From Pseudomonas folii (GTDB lineage Bacteria > Pseudomonadota > Gammaproteobacteria > Pseudomonadales > Pseudomonadaceae), in assembly GCF_014357575.1 (NCBI RefSeq), contig NZ_JACONW010000009.1, positions 1 to 64,000 of the forward strand: a DNA stretch of 64,000 nt, in the 5' to 3' direction. The number at the start of each line of letters is the position of its first letter. The first letter of the stretch is position 1. The position numbers were made by a program, and so were the translations under genes. Below the pieces are notes generated by a model, which did no database searches, was not told the DNA's origin, and saw nothing but the letters and a program-made list of their open reading frames with translations. Shown piece after piece: positions 1 to 8,213 of this stretch.

Positions 1-14
1 AGGGCGACGAAAAT

Positions 15-515
15 CTAGCGCTTGTACGCCTTCACTTCAGCTTCACGCAGGCGCGGGGCCAGTTTGTCCAGCACGCCATTGACGAACTTGTGGCCGTCAG
101 TGGAGCCGTAGACCTTCGCCAGCTCGATGCCTTCGTTGATCACAACGCGATATGGCACGTCGACGCGCTTGAGCAGCTCGTAGGTGGACAGGCGCAGGAT
201 GGCCAGTTCAACCGGATCGAGTTCTTCAATGGTCAGGTCCAGGCATGGCGTCAGGGCCGTATCGATTTCGTCGATATTGGTCGGCACGCCGCGCAACAGC
301 TCGCTGAAGTACGGGCCGTCGACGTCTTTGAAATCGTTATCGACGCGGAACTGTGCTTCGATTTCATTCAGCGAATGACCCGCCATGTGCCACTGGTAAA
401 GCGCTTGAGTTGCCAACTGACGGGCTTCCCGGCGCTTTACACTCTTGGATGGCTTGCCAGCGTCCGCAGGTTTTGGATCGCGCGGATTGAACTGATCGCT
501 ATCGTCAGAAATCAC
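15..515 (-). CDS. nusB: Transcription antitermination factor NusB
   Basis: NusB binds boxA RNA together with ribosomal protein S10 (NusE) and supports antitermination of rRNA operons. The 166-residue protein has a variable, charged N-terminus (about residues 1-25) followed by the all-helical NusB fold starting at [14 protein letters not shown] and ending with [28 protein letters not shown], the family's most conserved stretch. The start codon is GTG, overlapping the ribH stop as GTGA, so translation is probably coupled to ribH. It is the last gene of the riboflavin cluster that is visible; 14 bases remain before the window edge. Identification is by family resemblance and the very common rib-nusB linkage. 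Confidence 0.97.
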   Translation of the reverse strand: MISDDSDQFNPRDPKPADAGKPSKSVKRREARQLATQALYQWHMAGHSLNEIEAQFRVDNDFKDVDGPYFSELLRGVPTNIDEIDTALTPCLDLTIEELDPVELAILRLSTYELLKRVDVPYRVVINEGIELAKVYGSTDGHKFVNGVLDKLAPRLREAEVKAYKR

Positions 516-988
516 TTGGCCTCCAACTGCGCCAGCAGGCTGACCATTTCAAGGGCGGACAACGCAGCTTCTGCGCCTTTGTTACCCGCTTTGGTGCCGG
601 AACGCTCGATCGCTTGTTCGATGGTGTCGACCGTCAACACGCCAAACGCAACCGGCACGCCGAACTCCATGGAGACCTGAGACAGGCCTTTGACACATTC
701 GCCAGCCACGTATTCAAAGTGCGGAGTACCACCACGAATCACCGCGCCGAGGGCGACGATGGCGGCGAACTCGCTGCGCTGGGCAACTTTCTGCACAACC
801 AGCGGGATTTCGAAGGCACCCGGAGCGCGGATGATGGTGATGTCGCTTTCCTTGACGCCGTGGCGTACCAAAGCATCAACAGCGCCGCTCACCAGACTTT
901 CCACGACGAAGCTGTTGAAACGGCCAACTACCAGAGCGTAGCGGCCTTGGGGAGCGACGAAGGTACCTTCGATGGTCTTCAGGGTCAT
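512..988 (-). CDS. ribH: 6,7-dimethyl-8-ribityllumazine synthase
   Basis: This enzyme condenses 5-amino-6-ribitylamino-uracil with 3,4-dihydroxy-2-butanone 4-phosphate to give lumazine, the penultimate riboflavin step; family members form large icosahedral or pentameric shells in the cytosol. The 158-residue product shows the substrate-binding stretches [25 protein letters not shown] and [15 protein letters not shown] and the C-terminal GNKGAEAA phosphate-binding motif. I chose the internal ATG at 988 (MTLKTIEG) rather than the longer reading from 1015, because family members begin close to this point. The stop overlaps the nusB GTG start. It lies 114 bases after the RibBA-like gene. Confidence 0.97.
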   Translation of the reverse strand: MTLKTIEGTFVAPQGRYALVVGRFNSFVVESLVSGAVDALVRHGVKESDITIIRAPGAFEIPLVVQKVAQRSEFAAIVALGAVIRGGTPHFEYVAGECVKGLSQVSMEFGVPVAFGVLTVDTIEQAIERSGTKAGNKGAEAALSALEMVSLLAQLEAK

Positions 989-1102
989 TCGTGTAAGTCT
1001 CGTATTAAAGAGCAAGTCAGCCTTGGGGCGGACTATAGGGATGTTAGGCCACGAATCAGATTAGCCGGTGGCACGCACAAAAGCGTACCACCCGACCGGT
1101 CT

Positions 1103-2194
1103 TTATTCGGAGGGCACGTATTCTACAACTTCCAGATCGAAACCGGATATCGCATTGAACTTCATTGGCGAACTCATCAGGCGCATTTTACGCACGCCGA
1201 GGTCACGCAGGATCTGCGAACCGGCACCCACGGTGCTGTAAGTGGTCGGCGATTTGATCGGTAATTGCCCGGCGGTTTCACGAATATGCGCCAGCAGCAC
1301 GTCGCCATCCAGCGGATGCCCCAGCAACAGGACAACACCGCTGCCCGCGTTAGAGACCGCGGTCATCGCGGCGCGCAGGCTCCAGCGCCCCGGTTGCTTG
1401 ACCATCAACAGGTCACGCAGCGGGTCCATATTATGCACCCGCACCAGCGTCGGCTCTTCTGCGCAAATCTTGCCCAGAGTCAGCGCGAGGTGGACGTCAC
1501 CTTCCACTGAATCGCGATAGGTCACCAGGTTGAACTGGCCCAATTCGCTGTCCATCGGCTGCTCGGCAATCCGCTGAACGGTACGTTCGTGGATCATCCG
1601 GTAGTGAATCAGATCGGCAATCGTACCGATCTTGATGTCGTGTTCCAGCGCAAAAGCTTCCAGTTCAGCACGACGCGACATGGTGCCGTCGTCGTTCATC
1701 ACTTCACAGATCACGCCAGTGGGCTCGAAACCGGCCATGCGCGCCAGGTCACAGGCCGCTTCGGTGTGACCGGCCCGGGACAGCGTACCGCCCGCCTGAG
1801 CCATCAACGGAAAAATATGGCCGGGGCTGACAATGTCTTCCGCTTTGGCGTCTTTGGCCGCTGCAGCCTGCACGGTGCGAGCACGGTCAGCAGCAGAAAT
1901 GCCGGTGGTCACGCCTTCGGCCGCTTCGATGGACACCGTGAACTTGGTGCCGAAACCGGAACCGTTGCGCGGAGCCATGAGTGGCAGCTTGAGGGCCTCA
2001 CAGCGCTCACGGGTCATCGGCATGCAAATCAGGCCACGCGCATAGCGGGCCATAAAGTTGATGTGTTCAGCCTTGACGCATTCGGAAGCCATGATCAGAT
2101 CGCCTTCGTTCTCGCGATCTTCGTCATCCATGAGGATGACCATTTTGCCCTGGCGAATGTCTTCAACCAGTTCTTCGATACTATTGAGCGCCAC
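1103..2194 (-). CDS. ribB: 3,4-dihydroxy-2-butanone 4-phosphate synthase with degenerate GTP cyclohydrolase II domain
   Basis: The N-terminal half (about residues 1-205) is a complete DHBP synthase, converting ribulose 5-phosphate to the four-carbon riboflavin precursor: it has the acidic metal/substrate loop [10 protein letters not shown], the GISAADRA stretch and [13 protein letters not shown]. The C-terminal half (about 206-363) aligns in outline with GTP cyclohydrolase II (VRVHNMDPL..., [22 protein letters not shown]). However, it lacks the three zinc cysteines of the usual TGD...RCDC motif and the catalytic RQEGRGIGL arginine motif. Pseudomonads are known to carry a separate ribA; from this I infer that only the RibB half is active here. 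It is often labelled ribBA. It lies in the operon 17 bases after ribE. Confidence 0.93.
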   Translation of the reverse strand: MALNSIEELVEDIRQGKMVILMDDEDRENEGDLIMASECVKAEHINFMARYARGLICMPMTRERCEALKLPLMAPRNGSGFGTKFTVSIEAAEGVTTGISAADRARTVQAAAAKDAKAEDIVSPGHIFPLMAQAGGTLSRAGHTEAACDLARMAGFEPTGVICEVMNDDGTMSRRAELEAFALEHDIKIGTIADLIHYRMIHERTVQRIAEQPMDSELGQFNLVTYRDSVEGDVHLALTLGKICAEEPTLVRVHNMDPLRDLLMVKQPGRWSLRAAMTAVSNAGSGVVLLLGHPLDGDVLLAHIRETAGQLPIKSPTTYSTVGAGSQILRDLGVRKMRLMSSPMKFNAISGFDLEVVEYVPSE

Positions 2195-2211
2195 GCGGCA
2201 CCCCCTTCAAT

Positions 2212-2883
2212 TCAGGATTTGAGGTAGCCGTTGGCGGCCAGAAAGCTTTCGGTGATGGTGCCAGCCTGCCCTTTCGAGGAGTCGGCGGCCTTGTCGCCCA
2301 TCAGCAAACGCTCCAGATAACGCGCCAGCAAATCCACCTCAAGATTGACCTTACGGCCCGGACGGTAGTCGGCCATGATCGTTTCGGCCAGGGTATGCGG
2401 CACGATGGTCAGCTCGAACTCCGCACCGTCAACGGCGTTCACGGTCAGGCTGGTGCCATCAACCGTGATAGAACCTTTGTGCGATATGTACCTGGCCAGC
2501 TCGCGGGGTGCGCGCACCTTGAACTGAATGGCACGGGCGTTTTCCTCGCGGGATACGATCTCGCCAACGCCATCGACGTGGCCGCTGACCAGATGGCCGC
2601 CCAGACGGGTAGTCGGGGTCAGGGCCTTTTCCAGATTGACCGGGCTGCCGGTCTTGAGATCGATGAACGCCGTGACGTCGAGGGTTTCGCGGCTGACATC
2701 AGCCCAGAAGCCATCGCCGGGCAGCTCTACAGCAGTCAGGCAAACGCCGTTGACCGCGATGCTGTCGCCCAGTTTGACGTCGCTCAGATCAAGTTTGCCC
2801 GTCTCGACGTAAACGCGGACATCGCCGCCTTTAGGGGTGATGGCGCGGATGCTGCCGATGGATTCGATGATGCCAGTAAACAT
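2212..2883 (-). CDS. ribE: Riboflavin synthase, alpha subunit
   Basis: It dismutates two lumazine molecules into riboflavin and the pyrimidine precursor, the last step of the pathway. The 223-residue chain begins with the invariant MFTGIIE and contains two lumazine-binding beta-barrel repeats, about residues 1-100 (ending ...[22 protein letters not shown]) and 101-200 ([31 protein letters not shown]...). The [10 protein letters not shown] and DGTSLTVN signatures are intact. A tail of about 20 residues extends past the second barrel. The symbol ribC is also used for this gene in some Pseudomonas annotations. It sits between ribD, 47 bases upstream, and the RibB-like gene. Confidence 0.96.
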   Translation of the reverse strand: MFTGIIESIGSIRAITPKGGDVRVYVETGKLDLSDVKLGDSIAVNGVCLTAVELPGDGFWADVSRETLDVTAFIDLKTGSPVNLEKALTPTTRLGGHLVSGHVDGVGEIVSREENARAIQFKVRAPRELARYISHKGSITVDGTSLTVNAVDGAEFELTIVPHTLAETIMADYRPGRKVNLEVDLLARYLERLLMGDKAADSSKGQAGTITESFLAANGYLKS

Positions 2884-2930
2884 GGGTCCTCCAGGAGAAC
2901 AAGCCCAGCGCGCTGAGCGAAAGGCCGAAA

Positions 2931-4076
2931 TTATACGCCGGGTGCGAGCTTGGGGGTGGCAATGACTCTCCAGTCATCACCAACGGCGCGTATATCGGTA
3001 ATTTTCAGCTCAAAAGCCTCGCTCATCTGCGCCAAAGGCAGATCAAGCAATGGGCGAGCTGAAGAGCCGAGGAACTTGCCTGCGATAAAAATCTGAAACT
3101 CATCCACCAGCCCCAGGCGAGTAAACGCCCCGGCCAGGCGCGGGCCCGCTTCGATCAGCACATCGTTGACGCCACGAGCCACCAGTTCGACCAGCAACTT
3201 GCGCAGGTCTACATGACCGCCGCTTCCGGCCAGGGCCAACATGTCGTGGCCTTCATCGTGATAACGCTCGCGGGCTGATGCGGCAGCGCAGGTCACAACC
3301 AACGCATGTCCGGCCTGAAAGAACGGCGCATCCAGCGGCACTCGCAGACGGCCATCGATCAACACCCGCAGCGGCGGGCGCGTCATGGCCAAGCCCGTGA
3401 GCTCGGCATTCAGGCCCAGTTCATCAGGACGTACGGTCAGGCGAGCCTTGTCGGCGAGCACGGTATCCGCGCCGGTCAATACGACACTTGATTGCGCACG
3501 CAGCCGCTGTACCGCCCCACGCGCAGCCGGGCCGGTGATCCACTGGCTTTCGCCGCTGGCCATGGCGGTGCGACCGTCCAGGCTCATGGCGAGCTTGACC
3601 GTCACATACGGCAAGCCTTTGATCATGCGCTTGAGAAAGCCTTTATTCAGCGCCCGGGCTTCGTCTTCCAGCACCCCGCACTGCACCGAAATACCGGCAT
3701 TCATCAGACGCAGCAAGCCACGTCCGGCAACATCGGGATTGGGGTCCTGCATGGCAGCGACCACTCGCGCCACGCCAGCATTGACCAGCGCATCAGCGCA
3801 CGGCGGCGTGCGGCCATGGTGGCTGCAAGGCTCCAGAGTCACATAAGCCGTCGCGCCTTTGGCCTTGTCGCCCGCCTGACGCAATGCATGCACTTCGGCG
3901 TGAGGTTCGCCAGCCCGGGCGTGCCAGCCTTCGCCGACAATCTGCCCGTCGTGCACAATCACGCAGCCGACACGTGGGTTGGGATGGGTGGAGTAAATCC
4001 CGTGGCGCGCCAGTTCCAGCGCGCGCGCCATGTAATGGGTGTCCAGCACGGTTAGCTCAGTCAACGAAGCACTCAC
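2931..4076 (-). CDS. ribD: Bifunctional diaminohydroxyphosphoribosylaminopyrimidine deaminase / 5-amino-6-(5-phosphoribosylamino)uracil reductase
   Basis: RibD carries out the second and third steps of riboflavin synthesis. The N-terminal deaminase (about residues 15-155) has the zinc motif HAEVHAL...[11 protein letters not shown]. The C-terminal reductase (about 156-375) begins at [15 protein letters not shown] and contains [19 protein letters not shown] and [12 protein letters not shown], the usual NADPH- and substrate-contact regions. The 381-residue length is typical. The GTG start overlaps the nrdR stop as GTGA, implying translational coupling; an ATG at residue 16 is the alternative start but would lose this coupling. 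Confidence 0.97.
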   Translation of the reverse strand: MSASLTELTVLDTHYMARALELARHGIYSTHPNPRVGCVIVHDGQIVGEGWHARAGEPHAEVHALRQAGDKAKGATAYVTLEPCSHHGRTPPCADALVNAGVARVVAAMQDPNPDVAGRGLLRLMNAGISVQCGVLEDEARALNKGFLKRMIKGLPYVTVKLAMSLDGRTAMASGESQWITGPAARGAVQRLRAQSSVVLTGADTVLADKARLTVRPDELGLNAELTGLAMTRPPLRVLIDGRLRVPLDAPFFQAGHALVVTCAAASARERYHDEGHDMLALAGSGGHVDLRKLLVELVARGVNDVLIEAGPRLAGAFTRLGLVDEFQIFIAGKFLGSSARPLLDLPLAQMSEAFELKITDIRAVGDDWRVIATPKLAPGV

Positions 4077-4537
4077 TCTTTAGCTGGCTCGCGAGCCAGG
4101 CGATCGATTTCTTCGCGGAATTCGTTGAGGTCCTGAAAACGCCTGTAAACAGAAGCAAAGCGGATATACGCCACTTCGTCGAGCTTTTGCAGTTCGCCCA
4201 TAACCAGATTGCCCACCACCAGCGACTTGACCTCACGTTCGCCCGTCGCACGCAGCTTGTGCTTGATGTGCACCAGCGCAGCTTCCAGACGTTCGACACT
4301 GACCGGGCGTTTCTCAAGAGCACGCTGCATACCGGCGCGCAGCTTCTCTTCATCGAAGGGCTGACGGCTGCCGTCCTGCTTGATCAGGCGCGGGAGAACC
4401 AGTTCGGCTGTTTCGAACGTCGTGAAACGCTCACCGCACGCCAGACATTCGCGACGACGACGAACTTGATCGCCTTCGGCAACCAGGCGGGAATCGATGA
4501 CTTTGGTGTCATTGGCACCGCAAAAGGGACAGTGCAT
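4073..4537 (-). CDS. nrdR: Transcriptional repressor NrdR
   Basis: NrdR senses ATP/dATP and represses ribonucleotide reductase genes. The 154-residue protein begins with the zinc ribbon [10 protein letters not shown], whose second cysteine pair is in [12 protein letters not shown], followed by the ATP-cone domain ([25 protein letters not shown]..., then [19 protein letters not shown]). I chose the ATG at 4537 because the zinc ribbon starts there in the family; an upstream in-frame extension of 20 residues looks non-coding. It is the first gene of the minus-strand rib operon. A TATATA hexamer at 4614-4619, about 75 bases upstream, could be a -10 element for the operon, but its -35 is poor. Confidence 0.97.
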   Translation of the reverse strand: MHCPFCGANDTKVIDSRLVAEGDQVRRRRECLACGERFTTFETAELVLPRLIKQDGSRQPFDEEKLRAGMQRALEKRPVSVERLEAALVHIKHKLRATGEREVKSLVVGNLVMGELQKLDEVAYIRFASVYRRFQDLNEFREEIDRLAREPAKE

Positions 4538-4754
4538 GGTGGCAGGCAACAAAAATAGGAAGGGCCGCCATGGTAGCGCATCCCGCTGGCAAGACAAGTC
4601 TTGGACTTTGCGCTATATAGGCGCGCATCTGGCGCGGTGTTCAGCGATACTGCTGGCCATTGGGCTATTTATCGGCGTTTGCGGGTAATTTAGCGTTACC
4701 GTCATTGAGCGGTTTAGTGCTGTCCTTCGTATTGAATTTTTGTTGGAGCTGTTC

Positions 4755-5207
4755 ATGACGCTACGATCGCTGATGTTGCTCAGCCTGATTGGCTTGCTTG
4801 CCGCGTGCAGCAGCAATGAGACACCAGAAACTGTTCCGGCCAAACCTGCCACGGTGCCCGTCGTAAAAGTACCGGCCGGCCCCGGCCCATTGCAGCCCTT
4901 CCAGCGAGAGCTGAGCGGGCAGTTGCTAGGCGTACCCGCTGGTGCCGAGGTTGAATTGGCGCTGTTAGTGATCGACGAGCGCGGTCGTCCGCAGAAACTG
5001 CTGACCAGCACCAAACTGCAAGGCAACAATCAGTCGCTGCCATTCCAGCTGCGTTTCAACCCGGAAGCCTTTCCGGTGGGTCAGCGCGTCGAACTGCGCG
5101 GCCGTGCCAGCAAGTCCGGGCAATTGATCCTGCATCTGCCGTCGATGCGTATTGAACAACCCGTCACACAAGCGCTGGGGCCTTTGCAGTTCGAAACTGC
5201 GCCATGA
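4755..5207 (+). CDS. YbaY-type lipoprotein
   Basis: A predicted outer-membrane lipoprotein of 150 residues. Residues 1-17 are a signal peptide ending in the lipobox LAAC (Cys18), followed by a proline-rich linker (about 20-45) and a single beta-sandwich domain rich in alternating hydrophobic strands (VELALLVIDERGRPQKLL, LPFQLRFNP, VELRGRAS). This layout matches the YbaY/YscW family, whose function is unclear. I chose the ATG at 4755, which follows a GGAG ribosome-binding site six bases upstream, over a TTG at 4740. Its stop overlaps the next start (ATGA), so it is co-translated with the methyltransferase. The final residues have no Pro/Ala-rich tail, so the protein ends with the domain. Confidence 0.8.
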   Translation: MTLRSLMLLSLIGLLAACSSNETPETVPAKPATVPVVKVPAGPGPLQPFQRELSGQLLGVPAGAEVELALLVIDERGRPQKLLTSTKLQGNNQSLPFQLRFNPEAFPVGQRVELRGRASKSGQLILHLPSMRIEQPVTQALGPLQFETAP

Positions 5208-5914
5208 TTGCACCGCAACACCTGCAACAGGCACTCAGCGAATTGCTTGGCGATGCGCAACTGGTCGCCACCGCCCTGCCGGACACCGACTTGCGGCTGT
5301 GGCTGATCGACGCCGAGAACATGGATCGTGCCTTCAGCCCCGAAGAAACCCGACGCATTCTTGAAGAGCCGCCGTACTGGAGTTTCTGCTGGGCCAGCGG
5401 CCTGGCGCTGGCGCGGTTTCTGGCAGAGCAACCGCAGTGGGTCGCCGGTAAGCGAGTGCTGGATTTTGGCGCAGGTTCAGGTGTGGCGGGGATTGCGGCG
5501 GTTAAAGCGGGTGCACTTGAAGTGGTCGCCTGTGATCTTGATCCGCTGGCCCTAGAAGCCTGCCGCGCGAATGCTGAACTGAACGGCGTGCAATTGAGCT
5601 ACTCGGCTGACTTCTTTGCCGAAGCGGATAGTTTCGATTTGATTATCGTCGCGGACGTGCTCTACGACCGGGCCAACTTGCCGCTGCTGGACCAGTTTCT
5701 CAGTCGCGGGCAGCAGGCGTTGGTGGCTGATTCGAGAGTGCGGGATTTTCAGCACCCGCTGTACGAGCGCCTGGGGATATTCGAGGCGCACACCTTGCCG
5801 GATCTGGCTGAGCCCCATGAGTTTCGCAAAGTGAGCCTCTACCACGCTGAGCGAGTTGAAATGCAATCCCCTGTGGGAGCGGTGCTTGCCCGCGATAGGA
5901 ACGACGCGATCTAA
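5204..5914 (+). CDS. Class I SAM-dependent protein methyltransferase, METTL20/ETFBKMT-like
   Basis: The 236-residue protein has the motif I glycine loop DFGAGSGV (residues 87-94), an acidic motif II (ACDLDPLA, about 109-116) and the post-motif DVLYDR (151-156), with PYWSFCWASG at 57-66. That last stretch is characteristic of the branch that includes the electron-transfer-flavoprotein beta-subunit lysine methyltransferases. The substrate here is therefore inferred to be a protein lysine but is not proven. It overlaps the lipoprotein stop by four bases. The last 17 or so codons run into the left arm of a REP repeat at 5873, so the natural C-terminus has probably been replaced or extended by repeat DNA. 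Confidence 0.82.
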   Translation: MIAPQHLQQALSELLGDAQLVATALPDTDLRLWLIDAENMDRAFSPEETRRILEEPPYWSFCWASGLALARFLAEQPQWVAGKRVLDFGAGSGVAGIAAVKAGALEVVACDLDPLALEACRANAELNGVQLSYSADFFAEADSFDLIIVADVLYDRANLPLLDQFLSRGQQALVADSRVRDFQHPLYERLGIFEAHTLPDLAEPHEFRKVSLYHAERVEMQSPVGAVLARDRNDAI

Positions 5915-5958
5915 AGTGAACCGCGTCCAGCCTTATCGCGGGCAAGCACCGCTCCCAC
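5873..5958. repeat. REP inverted pair, GTGGGAGCGGTGCTTGCCCGCGA type
   Basis: Two arms with the core GGAGCGGTGCTTGCCCGCGA, in opposite orientation, are separated by about 35 bases; a further truncated arm (ACCGCTCCCACA) follows at about 5965-5976. This is the classic Pseudomonas REP pair arrangement, able to fold into a long hairpin. The left arm lies inside the methyltransferase reading frame and the right arm in the gap before cnoX, so the hairpin may also limit readthrough. Confidence 0.9.
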
Positions 5959-6064
5959 ATGATCACCGCTCCCACAAGGAAGTGCTTCGCCTGCAACGCC
6001 GCTTTGCGCAAACCCACGCGCCCTTTATAGTTGACCCCATTCAGATCCCCCCCCGAGATTCGCA

Positions 6065-6937
6065 ATGAACCAGGACACTACCTACATCTTCGACGCTACG
6101 GCGGCGACCTTTCAGCAACTGGTCATCGACAAGTCTTTCGACCAGCCCGTGCTGGTGGACTTCTGGGCCGAATGGTGCGCGCCCTGCAAAGTGCTGATGC
6201 CGCTGCTGGCGCAGATCACCGAGAGCTATCAGGGTGAGTTGCTGCTGGTGAAGGTCGATTGCGACGCCGAACAAGACATCGTCGCCCGCTTCGGCATCCG
6301 TAGCCTGCCGACGGTTGTGCTGTTCAAGGACGGCCAGCCCATCGACGGCTTCACCGGCGCCCAGCCTGAATCAGAGATCCGCAAGATTCTCGAACAGCAC
6401 GTGGTCATGCCTGCGCCAGTCGCCGCTGATCCGCTGAAACTGGCTCAGGAAATGTTCGCTGAAAGCCACTTCGCTGAAGCCGAAGCTGCGTTGCAACAGA
6501 TCCTGACCGAAGACAACACCAACGCGGAGGCGCTGATTCTTTACGCACGCTGCCTGGCGGAGCGCGGTGAGCTGGGCGAAGCACGACAAGTCCTGGACGC
6601 GGTGAAGACTGACGAACACAAAGCTGATTTGGCCGGTGCTCGCGCCCAGTTGACCTTCCTGGCTGAAGCCAAGGCATTCCCGGATGCGGCAGACCTCAAG
6701 GCTCGCCTGGCGCAAAACCCGCAGGATGACGAAGCCGTGCATCAGCTGGCGATTCAGCAACTGGCCCGCCAGCAATACGAAGCGGCGCTGGAAGGCTTGT
6801 TGAAGCTGTTCATCCGCAACCGCAACTACGCCGACGGCCTGCCACACAAAACCCTGCTGCAAGTCTTCGACCTGTTGGGCAACGACCATCCACTGGTCAC
6901 TGCCTACCGTCGCAAGTTGTTTGCTGCGCTGTACTAA
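6065..6937 (+). CDS. cnoX: Thioredoxin-TPR co-chaperone CnoX (YbbN/TrxA-like)
   Basis: The 290-residue protein joins a thioredoxin domain (about 1-110) to a helical TPR region (about 120-285, with repeats such as AEAEAALQQILTEDNTNAEALILYARCLAERGELGEA). CnoX holds unfolded or oxidised clients and hands them to GroEL and DnaK. The thioredoxin active site is WCAPC with both cysteines (Cys38 and Cys41), so unlike the E. coli protein, which as I recall lacks one cysteine, this one should be redox-active. It stands alone on the plus strand and converges on the next gene with a 10-base gap. Confidence 0.9.
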   Translation: MNQDTTYIFDATAATFQQLVIDKSFDQPVLVDFWAEWCAPCKVLMPLLAQITESYQGELLLVKVDCDAEQDIVARFGIRSLPTVVLFKDGQPIDGFTGAQPESEIRKILEQHVVMPAPVAADPLKLAQEMFAESHFAEAEAALQQILTEDNTNAEALILYARCLAERGELGEARQVLDAVKTDEHKADLAGARAQLTFLAEAKAFPDAADLKARLAQNPQDDEAVHQLAIQQLARQQYEAALEGLLKLFIRNRNYADGLPHKTLLQVFDLLGNDHPLVTAYRRKLFAALY

Positions 6938-6947
6938 GCCCCTGTCA

Positions 6948-7304
6948 TCAGGCGTCTGTATTGACCCAGCTGTAGAGCGGCGCGTCCTGCCCGCTCTCGA
7001 CCTTGACTTGCGAACTGTGGCGCAAGCGCACTAACAGGCGCTTGCCTGCCGCCGTACTGCCAGTCAGACCTTCCAGTTGATCCAGTAACTCTGGGCCATT
7101 GATCTGCCCGGCCTTGCGTAACAGGTCCAAGGCAATCTGCCAAATCTTGTCGTCCTGCCTTGCCGGTTTGCTGACCACGGCTGCGGCGGTGGCTTCAGGT
7201 TTGGCAGCTTTGAGTTGAGCGCCGAGCTGCGCCCAATCGCCCTCATCCAGCTCCAGCGTCAAATCCACCGGCCAATCGCCAACGGTTCCACGAATACGCA
7301 ACAT
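6948..7304 (-). CDS. Small conserved hypothetical protein
   Basis: A soluble 118-residue protein that I do not recognise beyond a Pseudomonas conserved hypothetical. It opens with a strand-rich section (MLRIRGTVGDWPVDLTLELDEGDWAQL). A low-complexity Ala/Lys linker (about 30-48) follows, then a helical C-terminal half (DDKIWQIALDLLRKAGQINGPELLDQLEGL...KRLLVRLRHSSQVKVE) resembling a small winged-helix-like unit. There is no signal peptide or membrane segment. I chose the ATG at 7304, preceded by GAGGAAG at good spacing. The longer reading to 7427 would translate a REP half-site (7397-7417) and is rejected. It is convergent with cnoX. Confidence 0.72.
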   Translation of the reverse strand: MLRIRGTVGDWPVDLTLELDEGDWAQLGAQLKAAKPEATAAAVVSKPARQDDKIWQIALDLLRKAGQINGPELLDQLEGLTGSTAAGKRLLVRLRHSSQVKVESGQDAPLYSWVNTDA

Positions 7305-7396
7305 GGGTGCTTCCTCTTTTTTTGCAGGGGGACATGCTCGCATAGGGATACCGCGATTGTCCTGCTGGGCATTTTTGGTGACTGTACTGGCCCTTT

Positions 7397-7526
7397 CCCG
7401 GCTGAAGTCGGTCCCACTGAATAACACAGCTCCTGTTGGAGCGAGGCTTGCCCGCGAACCAGTTGCCTCGGTATGGCAGACACACCGCGTTATCGTTCTT
7501 CGCGGGCAAGCCTCGCTCCAACAGGA
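7397..7526. repeat. REP cluster: one solitary half-site plus one inverted pair
   Basis: A solitary arm related to GTGGGACCGACTTCAGCCGGG lies at 7397-7417. It is followed by an inverted pair whose arms (7431-7458 and 7499-7526) share the core TTGGAGCGAGGCTTGCCCGC and match perfectly over 28 bases. This fills the first half of the 507-base gap between the hypothetical gene and the small ORF at 7812. The rest of that gap holds the folded RNA element at 7686-7760. Confidence 0.9.
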
Positions 7527-7685
7527 TCTGCACTCAGGCAGAGACCATTCCTACACCTCATATCGCTTTTGTTACCTCCCTGTCCCCGCACCGCGTCGGT
7601 AATGTGCGCCAGTCGTTGCAGCAGCAGCGAACAGACGTCGCAGTCTGAACCAGCAGAAGGCATACATACTTTCAAAACGCTTTAT

Positions 7686-7760
7686 GGCGGCTGTATGTGG
7701 GACACCTGAAAGGTGTGCCGGGATGCCTTTGGCTCGGTCTGCGAACCCATTACAGCCGCC
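7686..7760 (+). ncRNA. Three-way-junction RNA resembling C4 antisense RNA
   Basis: The 75-base stretch folds on paper into a closed three-way junction. The outer stem pairs GGCGGCTGTA (7686-7695) perfectly with TACAGCCGCC (7751-7760), extended by TGGG/CCCA. Hairpin 1 is ACACCT-GAA-AGGTGT (7702-7716). Hairpin 2 pairs CCGG with TCGG and, inside it, GCC-TTT-GGC (7718-7737). The shape and words such as GGTCTGCGAACCC fit my memory of the phage P1/P7-type C4 antisense RNA class, which also occurs in Pseudomonas chromosomes. It ends 51 bases before the start codon of the small gene at 7812, so it may instead act as its leader. The class assignment is from memory and needs a covariance-model search. 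Confidence 0.6.
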
Positions 7761-7811
7761 ACCCATTCGAACGCAGCGTTGTGTGGCAGCCTTTACCCCA
7801 AAGGAAATGCC

Positions 7812-8012
7812 ATGAAAAAAACCAAGAAAAGCTCAATTCACCAACCCATCGACTGCCTCCACGAAGCCAGAACCCAAGGCTTCGCCTACCTCACGCCCGA
7901 TGAACATCGTCTTATAGAAACCCTGCGCTGGACCACTCATGCCGGGCGAACAATCATTTATACATTGGCCCAGGACCTGCGCCGGGCGCGGCCTTGGGCT
8001 CAGCGCGCTTAA
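7812..8012 (+). CDS. Small basic hypothetical protein downstream of the C4-like RNA
   Basis: A 66-residue ORF starting MKKTKKSSIHQP, with an AAGGA ribosome-binding site six bases before the ATG. The N-terminus is lysine-rich, the middle holds a short predicted helix (TPDEHRLIETLRWTTHAGRTIIYTLAQDLRRA), and the C-terminus is Arg/Trp-rich. There is no signal peptide and no recognisable domain. Its case as a real gene rests on the good ribosome-binding site and its placement immediately after the structured RNA. A REP-like inverted repeat begins 18 bases past its stop. Function unknown. Confidence 0.55.
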   Translation: MKKTKKSSIHQPIDCLHEARTQGFAYLTPDEHRLIETLRWTTHAGRTIIYTLAQDLRRARPWAQRA

Positions 8013-8030
8013 TAACTGGAATGAATCCCC

Positions 8031-8109
8031 GGTAGGAGCCAACTTGTTGGCGAGGCATAGGACCTGCGTAATGAGAACTATCGTCTCGCCAACAAGTTGG
8101 CTCCTACCT
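8031..8109. repeat. REP-like inverted repeat, GGAGCCAACTTGTTGGCGAG type
   Basis: Arms built on GGTAGGAGCCAACTTGTTGGCGAG (left, starting 8031) and its reverse complement (right, ending 8109) match over about 25 bases, around a 30-base centre. Each arm contains its own small palindrome, CCAACTTGTTGG, as REP sequences do. It separates the small ORF from the zinc operon promoter. Confidence 0.88.
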
Positions 8110-8162
8110 GGGAAGTGCTCGCTACTCAATCCAAATTCCGGCTCACGCTCCCGACAATAATT

Positions 8163-8175
8163 GTTATAAGATCAC
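8163..8175 (+). promoter_or_regulatory. Candidate Zur box overlapping the zrgA promoter
   Basis: GTTATAAGATCAC agrees at 11 of 13 positions with the gammaproteobacterial Zur core GTTATAWTATAAC, as I remember it, and is followed by a second ATAAC half (8176-8180). It overlaps a TATAAG hexamer (8165-8170) that could be the -10 element. A zinc-loaded Zur dimer bound here would block transcription of the downstream His-rich protein and ABC transporter, which is the expected logic for such an operon. Confidence 0.6.
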
Positions 8176-8213
8176 ATAACGATCTTTATCCAGTCATGTC
8201 CGGAGTCTGTTTT

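Noticed and set aside
4598-4754. Possible FMN riboswitch ahead of the rib operon
   Set aside because: The leader region before nrdR is short and lacks the conserved RFN-element words; the gaps inside the rib cluster (114 bases or less) also lack them.
7305-7427. N-terminal extension of the hypothetical gene at 6948-7304
   Set aside because: The extension translates a REP half-site and lacks a ribosome-binding site at its start; the ATG at 7304 has one.
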